Shown: positions 1 to 6,143 of the stretch, piece by piece
Numbering within the stretch: position 1 is the first letter of the stretch
Layout of the letters: each line of letters opens with the position of its first letter
Assembly: GCA_031276105.1 (NCBI GenBank)
Contig: JAISNS010000171.1
Span: 1-22,453 of the forward strand
Direction: 5' to 3'
Length of the DNA: 22,453 nucleotides
Origin: Dysgonamonadaceae bacterium
GTDB lineage: Bacteria > Bacteroidota > Bacteroidia > Bacteroidales > Azobacteroidaceae
Translations under genes and position numbers: made by a program
Notes under the pieces: model-generated
Database searches by the model: none
What the model saw: only the letters and a program-made list of their open reading frames with translations
What the model was told of the DNA's origin: nothing

Positions 1-177
1 GGTATCAAAGTTCGTTCGGCAAAGAATACGAGCATCCAACTTTACAACGTAACCGGAAGATTGATTCATTCGGTAAATGCTTCCGGAACAGTTACTCTAC
101 CCGTCGAAAAAGGCATTTACATCGTCAAAGTTATCGCCTTAAACGGAGAGCAACAACTAACAAAACTACGTTATTAA
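1..177 (+). CDS. C-terminal end of a T9SS-secreted protein (type A sorting domain), 5' truncated by the window
   Basis: The reading frame is open from the first base and ends at TAA 175-177, giving the last 58 residues of a protein that begins outside the window. The visible part has the layout of a Por secretion-system C-terminal sorting domain: a strand with LYNVTGRLIHS (the usual 'lynl.G..v' motif), a PVEKGIYIVKV segment (the usual 'l..GiYivki' motif), and a short basic-aromatic end, TKLRY. In this family the domain directs a Sec-exported protein through the type IX secretion system, after which it is removed and the cargo is anchored to surface lipopolysaccharide or released. The catalytic or binding part is not visible. 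Its position just upstream of the PUL on the same strand suggests a secreted glycan-active enzyme, but that is inference. Confidence 0.85.
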   Translation, partial: GIKVRSAKNTSIQLYNVTGRLIHSVNASGTVTLPVEKGIYIVKVIALNGEQQLTKLRY

Positions 178-178
178 A

Positions 179-224
179 GTTATGAATTATGAATTATGAG
201 TTGGGATGCGTTCCCAACTCATAA
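179..224. repeat. RTTATGA heptamer array running into a 13-bp hairpin
   Basis: Three heptamers of form RTTATGA (179-199) are followed by the variant GTTGGGA (200-206). Bases 194-206 (TTATGAGTTGGGA) are exactly complementary to 212-224, leaving a 5-base loop TGCGT. The hairpin lies between the upstream T9SS gene and the first lipoprotein. No T tract follows, so it is not a classical intrinsic terminator, though it could still slow or stop transcription. The same heptamer recurs in opposite orientation at 1278-1312 and as a perfect array at 10756-10790. Confidence 0.8.
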
Positions 225-241
225 CTCTTATCATTCGTATT

Positions 242-661
242 ATGAAAAACAGATTTTTACTTTCTTGGGCCGCTTTGCTTTTCATCCTGTCTTTTTCCTG
301 CTGCGAAGACAAGGACGAAGCGGAAGATATTCAAACCAAACTGACAGGTACTTGGCAACTGACGTCCGTCCAAATCGACGGTGCGGAGGTCGGCGTCGCT
401 TCTTTTCCCGGATGGATCCGCTTGCAAGAAAACCGGATTTATTTATCCTACGATGCAACGACAAACACCCTGATAAGAGGCGGTTGGAGCTACGAAGGAA
501 GTATGCTCAACATTTCAACGGATTTGCCGGCAGCCTACTACGTACTGTTAGCCGACGGAACCAGTTTGTCACTGAAACGACAGGACTTCAGCACGGACGG
601 AAAATTGAGCGTTACCGTTCGTCATTACCGGCGAACCGGCGATTCACAAATACCTGAATAA
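242..661 (+). CDS. Small lipocalin-like surface lipoprotein (first of a tandem pair)
   Basis: I start this 139-residue protein at ATG 242. A start at 206 is possible, but it would put 12 residues encoded by the upstream hairpin ahead of a complete lipoprotein signal (MKNRFLLSW, hydrophobic core, SFSC at residues 17-20). The lipidated cysteine is C20 or C21. It is followed by EDKDE, an acidic run like the lipoprotein export signal that sends Bacteroidota lipoproteins to the outer face of the outer membrane. The mature part is short and strand-rich (LTGTWQLTSV, RGGWSYEG, SLSLKRQDF), which looks like a lipocalin-type barrel. The next gene has a similar layout, so the two are probably paralogues. 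A binding role at the cell surface is inferred from the PUL context. No enzyme motif is visible. Confidence 0.72.
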   Translation: MKNRFLLSWAALLFILSFSCCEDKDEAEDIQTKLTGTWQLTSVQIDGAEVGVASFPGWIRLQENRIYLSYDATTNTLIRGGWSYEGSMLNISTDLPAAYYVLLADGTSLSLKRQDFSTDGKLSVTVRHYRRTGDSQIPE

Positions 662-682
662 AAACATTCTAATTCAAATAAA

Positions 683-1231
683 ATGAATAAAGCATTTTTA
701 CAAATCAGTGTACCGGTTTTTTTTCTCTTGTTTTTTTTCACTTCCTGTGAAAAAGACGAAACGGATAAAACCGCTTTGATTACAGGCTTATGGATTCAGG
801 AAAAAATAACGGAAAACGGGGAAGAAATCGCGCTTTCAAACGAAGAAAAGAGCCTTAGCCTGTTGATCGAACCCAACGGAGTTTACCGGACATACGCCAA
901 AGATGCACCCGAAAAAGAGCATTTCGGCGGTTGGACAATCACCGACAACACGTGGCTGGAACTGAGCGCCGATACGTGGCGGGTTAATTCCTCTCCGTTG
1001 GAAGATGCGAACAATCAATGGGCTAAAAATCATACCCAGATCCGTTTTACCCTGTTGAATCTCTCGGACAACAGCCTCGAAATCCGGCTGAAAACATACA
1101 TCGGTGAAAAAAAATATTCCCCGCTCTTTGTCGAAGGCGAACGCCCGCTGATCACAACGGACAACTTGGACGTTATAAGCGCCGAATATAAAAACATGAA
1201 AACATACACCTATACTTTCCGTAAGGAATAA
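683..1231 (+). CDS. Small lipocalin-like surface lipoprotein (second of a tandem pair)
   Basis: The gene encodes 182 residues and starts 21 bp after the preceding stop. Residues 1-22 form a lipoprotein signal: MNKAFLQ, a phenylalanine-rich core, then FTSC with C22 as the lipid site. C22 is followed by EKDET, a typical Bacteroidota surface-export signal. The mature region opens with ITGLWIQEKITENGEE, matching in position the LTGTWQLTSVQIDGAE of the upstream lipoprotein, and both have a GGW turn about 50 residues later (FGGWTITD versus RGGWSYEG). I therefore read this as a tandem duplicate with a longer C-terminal half. A lipocalin-like barrel is the likely fold. The ligand is unknown. Being directly upstream of SusC1 and on the same strand, it probably belongs to the PUL transcript and may bind or hold glycan at the surface. 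Confidence 0.72.
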   Translation: MNKAFLQISVPVFFLLFFFTSCEKDETDKTALITGLWIQEKITENGEEIALSNEEKSLSLLIEPNGVYRTYAKDAPEKEHFGGWTITDNTWLELSADTWRVNSSPLEDANNQWAKNHTQIRFTLLNLSDNSLEIRLKTYIGEKKYSPLFVEGERPLITTDNLDVISAEYKNMKTYTYTFRKE

Positions 1232-1243
1232 AAACAGGTGTAT

Positions 1244-1312
1244 GGGCAAAAGGCGAAAAGTGCAAGGAAAAAATCGCCATAACTCACAATTCATAATTCA
1301 TAATTTATCATT
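1244..1312. repeat. Intergenic degenerate heptamer arrays (GCAAAAG and CATAATT classes)
   Basis: The 90-bp gap before SusC1 is almost entirely repeats of period 7. Bases 1246-1266 read GCAAAAG, GCGAAAA, GTGCAAG. Bases 1278-1312 read CATAACT, CACAATT, CATAATT, CATAATT, TATCATT, which is the reverse complement of the RTTATGA class seen at 179-199. No TAnnTTTG promoter box was found in the gap, so I expect read-through from upstream. Confidence 0.75.
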
Positions 1313-1321
1313 CATTTACGT

Positions 1322-4300
1322 ATGAAGAAACAAATAATCACTTGGTTCTTATGTCTGTTTGCAATAGCGCCGCTTTTCGCTCAAAACAAGCATATTGTGA
1401 AAGGCGTAGTCAAAGACGCCGGCACGCAAGAACCCTTGATCGGCGTTAGCGTCATCCTAAAAGGAAGCACGCAAGGAACCGTTACCGATACGGACGGCCA
1501 ATATCGGATAGAATTAGCGTCGCCCCGGGAAGCCACGCTTCAATTTTCGTACATCGGCTATTCCAATCGGGAAATCCCGGTAGAAGGACGTTCGGAAATC
1601 GACGTGAACCTTTCGGAAAACGCACAACTCATCGACGAAGTCGTCGTAGTAGGCTATGGAATACAGAAAAAAGAATCGGTTGTCGGCTCTATTTCCTCCA
1701 TCGGCGGAAAAGAATTGGTCAATATTCCGGTAAGCAATATCACCCAATCGCTGGCCGGTAGAATAGCCGGCGTACAAATCGTACAGCCTTCCGGAGAAGT
1801 AGGAAAAGACGAAGCCGAAATCTACGTGCGCGGTTTGGGAACGTTCAACAATGCTTCGCCCATTTACATCGTCGACGGCATCGAACGCCGGAATATCGCC
1901 CAAATTGACCCCAACGAAATACAGTCGATAAACGTTCTGAAAGACGCTTCCGCTACGGCGGTTTACGGTATTCGGGGAGCCAACGGCGTTATCATTGTCA
2001 CCACCAAACGCGGAACAACGAACAAACCGTCCGTTTCGGTTTCCATACAGGGGGCGATTACACAGCCAACCCGTATTCCCAAACCCCTCAACGCCTATCA
2101 ATCGGCGGCCTTAAAAAACGTACATGCTTACAATCAGGCAACTAATGACGCTTATCCCGCACTCGCATTGCTGCAATACAGAACACACGCTTCTCCCTAC
2201 ATGTATCCCGACGTCGATTGGGTGGATTTGGTGATGAAAGACCATTCCACTATGCAGCAGTACAATGTAAACGTGAACGGCGGTACGGAAAAGGTAAAAT
2301 ACTTCATTTCGGGCGGTTTCCTCACACAAGACGGTTTTTACAATTACGACGACAATACCCGCTTCTCGCGCTACAATTTCCGTTCCAATTTGGATTTCAA
2401 CCTTACGAAACGCTTATCAATATCATTCAATCTGGGTTCACGCATCGAAAAGCGGACATTTCCGGGCACAGCTTGGTACGGCAGTTGGCCGGTTTACCGC
2501 GCCGCCTTTGCCGCCAGCGGACGCAAATATCCGGTCTATAATCCCGACGGCTCGTTTGCAAGCGATGGCGACGAATACAACAACAACGTCGCCCAATTAC
2601 TGAATGCCGGAACATACAAAAGCACAAAAAGCGTTGTCGAAATGGGCTTGAACATCCGCCATCAATTAGATTTCATCACGCCCGGACTTGCAGCCCGCGG
2701 ACAGTTAGCCTTCGACAATACCGGCGAAAACGCCGCTTTGTGGAATAAATCATACGCTACTTACGAATACAACCTGACCAAAGACACGTACAAGCAGCAC
2801 GGCGAAGACTCGCCCTTGAAGTTCGACTGGTCGGACGGTTGGGAAAATAGTCGGCAACAGGGCTTGGATCAGAATATCTACTTGGAACTCGGCTTGGAAT
2901 ACGAACGGACATTCGGTCAACATTCCGTCACCGGACTTTTTCTGACCAATCGAAGCGACCGGACAATCAGCGTTTTTATCAATCAAGCAAGTCAGGGATT
3001 AGTCGGACGACTTACTTACGATTACGACAAACGCTACTTTGCCGAAATGAATATCGGATACAACGGTTCCGAAAACTTCCCCAAAGAAAGCCGTTACGGA
3101 ATATTTCCCGCTTTCGCCTTGGGATGGATGCTTTCCAATGAAGCTTTTATCCGCGATACGGGACTGGCAACTCTCATCACCGCTTTCAAAATCAGAGGCT
3201 CTGTCGGTTGGGTAGGAAACGATAAATTAACCGGCAATATATACGAGTCGGCCTATCACGACCAGCGCTTCATTTACCTACAAAACTACGACAATCTTTC
3301 GGGCATCCAGACTGGTATCGGCGATACGCAATTACAGGCAATTCGGCAGGGAAGCATTGCCAATGCCAACGTCAGTTGGGAAGTGGCGCGCAAATCGAAC
3401 ATCGGTTTCGATGCCGAGTTCCGAAACGGATTACTGGGCGTCACTATGGATTATTTTTACGAATACCGGGACAACATTCTGATCGACGCCAGCGGGATGG
3501 AAAGCATCACGCCGGCTTATGTAGGCGCTTCGTTCAAAGCGGCCAACCTGGGAATTGTAGAAAACAGCGGATTTGAAATAGAACTCTCGCACCGGAAAAA
3601 AATCGGCGCCGACTTTTCGTATTTTGCGAAAGGAAACCTTTCTTTTGCCAAAAACAAAATTCTTCGCCGGAACGATCCCGAAGGTTTATTGCCCTATCAG
3701 CGGCAAGCCGGTTATCCCATCGGCGTGCAAAACCTGTATCAAGCCATTGGTATTTTCCAAAGTTATGAAGAGATTTACAACAGCCCCAGTCAGTTGGAAT
3801 TACCGGGAAATACGGAAGTCAAACCGGGCGATTTGAAATTTCTGGATTTCAACAACGACGGCGTGATCGACGAAGCGGACGCTTTCCGGCAAGGTTATGG
3901 AACGGTTCCCGAAATACAATACGGCATTAACTTGGGCGCCAACTACAAAGGTTTCGACTTCAACGTATTGTTCCAAGGATCCGGACGTTCTCAATTCAAT
4001 AAAAACTGGGAAATCATGTGGCATTTTTCCAACAACGACAACGTGTTTGAAAAACATTGGTATTATTGGTCGCCGGAACTCAGCGGAAACGAACAATACG
4101 TGCGCATGTACGGTTCCTACACCAACAACGAACCGCAAGGCGCCAACGGCTCTACCTATAAAATGGGAAGCGGCAACTACCTCCGCCTGAAAAGCGCCGA
4201 AATAGGGTACACGCTCCCGCAAGCATTGACCCGGAAAGTGTATCTCTCTACCGTGCGGTTTTATGCCAACGGAAGCAACCTTTTCCTTTGGGCAAAAGAG

Positions 4301-4390
4301 CCTTATATCGATCCGGACAACCGCGACGAACGCGGCGGTCTGATGCCTCAAACCCGTGCGATAAATTTTGGAGTGAATATTAATTTTTAA
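1322..4390 (+). CDS. susC-like: SusC/RagA-family TonB-dependent outer-membrane glycan transporter (SusC1)
   Basis: The 1022-residue protein has a Sec signal at 1-20 (cleavage near LFA|QNK). A carboxypeptidase-regulatory-like domain follows at about 24-100 (VKGVVKDAGTQEPLIGVSV, ending SYIGYSNREI), typical of SusC proteins. A TonB-box-like DEVVVVGYG lies at 105-113. The plug domain at about 115-225 carries the family signatures VRGLGTFNN, YIVDGIERR, SINVLKDASATAVYGIRGANGVIIVTTKRG-type (only the pattern is given), then a 22-strand-type barrel to a terminal phenylalanine (GVNINF). The protein imports oligosaccharides across the outer membrane using TonB-ExbBD energy and pairs with the SusD encoded next: its TAA and the SusD ATG abut with no gap. 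The signal peptide is ordinary, unlike that of SusC2. Family certain; substrate not readable from sequence. Confidence 0.96.
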   Translation: MKKQIITWFLCLFAIAPLFAQNKHIVKGVVKDAGTQEPLIGVSVILKGSTQGTVTDTDGQYRIELASPREATLQFSYIGYSNREIPVEGRSEIDVNLSENAQLIDEVVVVGYGIQKKESVVGSISSIGGKELVNIPVSNITQSLAGRIAGVQIVQPSGEVGKDEAEIYVRGLGTFNNASPIYIVDGIERRNIAQIDPNEIQSINVLKDASATAVYGIRGANGVIIVTTKRGTTNKPSVSVSIQGAITQPTRIPKPLNAYQSAALKNVHAYNQATNDAYPALALLQYRTHASPYMYPDVDWVDLVMKDHSTMQQYNVNVNGGTEKVKYFISGGFLTQDGFYNYDDNTRFSRYNFRSNLDFNLTKRLSISFNLGSRIEKRTFPGTAWYGSWPVYRAAFAASGRKYPVYNPDGSFASDGDEYNNNVAQLLNAGTYKSTKSVVEMGLNIRHQLDFITPGLAARGQLAFDNTGENAALWNKSYATYEYNLTKDTYKQHGEDSPLKFDWSDGWENSRQQGLDQNIYLELGLEYERTFGQHSVTGLFLTNRSDRTISVFINQASQGLVGRLTYDYDKRYFAEMNIGYNGSENFPKESRYGIFPAFALGWMLSNEAFIRDTGLATLITAFKIRGSVGWVGNDKLTGNIYESAYHDQRFIYLQNYDNLSGIQTGIGDTQLQAIRQGSIANANVSWEVARKSNIGFDAEFRNGLLGVTMDYFYEYRDNILIDASGMESITPAYVGASFKAANLGIVENSGFEIELSHRKKIGADFSYFAKGNLSFAKNKILRRNDPEGLLPYQRQAGYPIGVQNLYQAIGIFQSYEEIYNSPSQLELPGNTEVKPGDLKFLDFNNDGVIDEADAFRQGYGTVPEIQYGINLGANYKGFDFNVLFQGSGRSQFNKNWEIMWHFSNNDNVFEKHWYYWSPELSGNEQYVRMYGSYTNNEPQGANGSTYKMGSGNYLRLKSAEIGYTLPQALTRKVYLSTVRFYANGSNLFLWAKEPYIDPDNRDERGGLMPQTRAINFGVNINF

Positions 4391-6109
4391 ATGAAAATCA
4401 CGAAAATGAAAAACAATACAATCGTCATTCCGGAATTTGCCCGTCATTTCCTGATGACATCCATACTCCTATGCTGTCTGGCTCTGTTGCCGGCCTGCGA
4501 CAGCTACCTCGATCGCGCTCCCGAACTGCCGTTAGACGACGAGGTCGTTTTTACGCTCTTTTCACATGCGGAACGTTTCCACAACGACTTATACGCCAAT
4601 CTCCAAGCGCGTTTTAATGCGGTAGGCGATTATCAGCCGGTACCGATGTCGTCCGCCTCCGACGAATCGGACTCGCCTTTAGGATCACACGGCACGCAAA
4701 ACTTCAATATGGGCAATTACAACGGCAACGACGCCGATCTCGGCAATTACTACGGCGGCATCCGCAAAGTCAATATTTTCCTAAGCAAAACGGAAATTAT
4801 TCCTTTCCCCTCGGAAACAAAGAAAAAACAGATGCTGGGCGAAGCTTATTTCCTGAGAGCTTTTTATTTCAATGAAATCATCAAACGCTTCGGCGGAATG
4901 CCCATTTTGGACGAAAGCAAAATCCTCCTGCCGGGCGACGACCTGAATCTCCCCCGAAATTCCTATAAAGACTGCGTCGATTTTATCGGAGAAGATTTGA
5001 AAAAAGCCATTCAAATGCTGCCAGTTACGCTTCCCGAAACGGAATACGGACGCGCCACAAAAGGGGCGGCAATGGCCTTGAAAGCCAGGATATTGCTGTT
5101 TGCAGCCAGTCCGTTGTGGCAAAAAGAAATGAACGAAGATTTATGGCAACAAGCCGCCGAAGCGGCCCAAGCCGTCATCGACCTGAAAGACGAAAACGGA
5201 GTAAAAGTGTACGAACTCTATTCGACCGGCGCCGGCGCCGGCGACTATGAGCAACTCTTTTTCAAACGGCGCGAAAACGGCAACAAAGAAATCATCTTCT
5301 ACAAACACGCTTCTCCCGCCGGTTTCAACAGCAACGAAATTAAAGTCTGGTCGCCCTCCGGCGGTAAGTTTGGAGGCGATGGCGCGGTGTGTCCCACGCA
5401 AAACTTCGTCAATCTGTTCGAAATGGCCAACGGCAAATTCATCACGGAAATCAATTCCGGTTACAACAAGCAAAATCCATTCGTCAATCGCGACCCGCGT
5501 TTTTACAAAACCATCCTCTACAACGGTTGCCAATGGCAAGGCGAAACGCTCGACTTAACCTACAATTCCAATAAAGATTTGAGCGGAACGCATCGCCAAA
5601 CGAAAGAGAATACGCGCACCGGTTACTTTGTCCGCAAATATTTGCCCGAAGACGTCAAATACAACACCACCAACACCGCCTATCACAACTGGATTTATTT
5701 CCGGCTGGCTGAGATGTACTTAAACTATGCCGAAGCGCTCAACGAAACGCTTGCCGTTCCTTCCCAAGAAGTTTACGATGCCGTCAATGCCGTTCGATCG
5801 CGTTCGGGCGTCGCCGGTTTACCGGCCAACTTAAGCAAAGACCAAATGAGAGAACGCATTTGGAACGAACGAGCCATCGAATTATCGTTTGAAGAACACC
5901 GCTGGTGGGACGCCCGGCGCTGGGAAAAAGCGGTCGACTGGTTTGGAGGAGCCATGTACGAAATGGAAATCACCAAAGAAAACGGAAAGCTGATTTATGC
6001 CGAAAAACCGTTTTATACCCGCATTTACCGTTCGTACATGGATTTATATCCGATACCCACCGACGAAATACGTAAAAATCCGCTGTATTATCAAAATCCC
6101 GGATGGTAA
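4391..6109 (+). CDS. susD-like: SusD/RagB-family glycan-binding lipoprotein (SusD1)
   Basis: The 572-residue protein begins directly at the stop of SusC1 (TAA then ATG). A second ATG at 4406 (MKNNT) would give an equally good lipoprotein signal. The signal ends LLPAC with C36 as lipid site, followed by DSYLDRAPELPLDDE, the standard SusD opening. Family hallmarks follow: NYYGGIRKVNIFL, the helix GEAYFLRAFYFNEIIKRFGGMP, ALKARILLFAASPLW, IYFRLAEMYLNYAEALNE, ERAIELSFEEHRWWDARRW, and the end YPIPTDEIRKNPLYYQNPGW. SusD proteins sit on the outer surface as a hinged lid over their SusC and capture glycan. The fusion-like spacing supports obligate pairing with SusC1. A GC-rich run around 5226-5243 is simply codons for alternating Gly and Ala. 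Confidence 0.95.
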   Translation: MKITKMKNNTIVIPEFARHFLMTSILLCCLALLPACDSYLDRAPELPLDDEVVFTLFSHAERFHNDLYANLQARFNAVGDYQPVPMSSASDESDSPLGSHGTQNFNMGNYNGNDADLGNYYGGIRKVNIFLSKTEIIPFPSETKKKQMLGEAYFLRAFYFNEIIKRFGGMPILDESKILLPGDDLNLPRNSYKDCVDFIGEDLKKAIQMLPVTLPETEYGRATKGAAMALKARILLFAASPLWQKEMNEDLWQQAAEAAQAVIDLKDENGVKVYELYSTGAGAGDYEQLFFKRRENGNKEIIFYKHASPAGFNSNEIKVWSPSGGKFGGDGAVCPTQNFVNLFEMANGKFITEINSGYNKQNPFVNRDPRFYKTILYNGCQWQGETLDLTYNSNKDLSGTHRQTKENTRTGYFVRKYLPEDVKYNTTNTAYHNWIYFRLAEMYLNYAEALNETLAVPSQEVYDAVNAVRSRSGVAGLPANLSKDQMRERIWNERAIELSFEEHRWWDARRWEKAVDWFGGAMYEMEITKENGKLIYAEKPFYTRIYRSYMDLYPIPTDEIRKNPLYYQNPGW

Positions 6110-6143
6110 ATCAATGACAAATCAAAAAACAGGAAATACAATT

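Noticed and set aside
194..224. Hairpin considered as a rho-independent terminator of the T9SS gene
   Set aside because: The stem is strong, but no T tract follows and it is built from the heptamer repeat, so I list it as a repeat only.
5226..5243. GC-rich GCCGGC palindromic run in SusD1
   Set aside because: It is in frame as alternating Gly and Ala codons with no second copy, so it needs no regulatory explanation.
5997..6143. Upstream in-frame starts for SusC2 at 5997 and 6114
   Set aside because: 5997 lies within SusD1 codons. Both would put non-signal residues ahead of the export signal, and the leader similarity to SusD2 is centred on ATG 6144.
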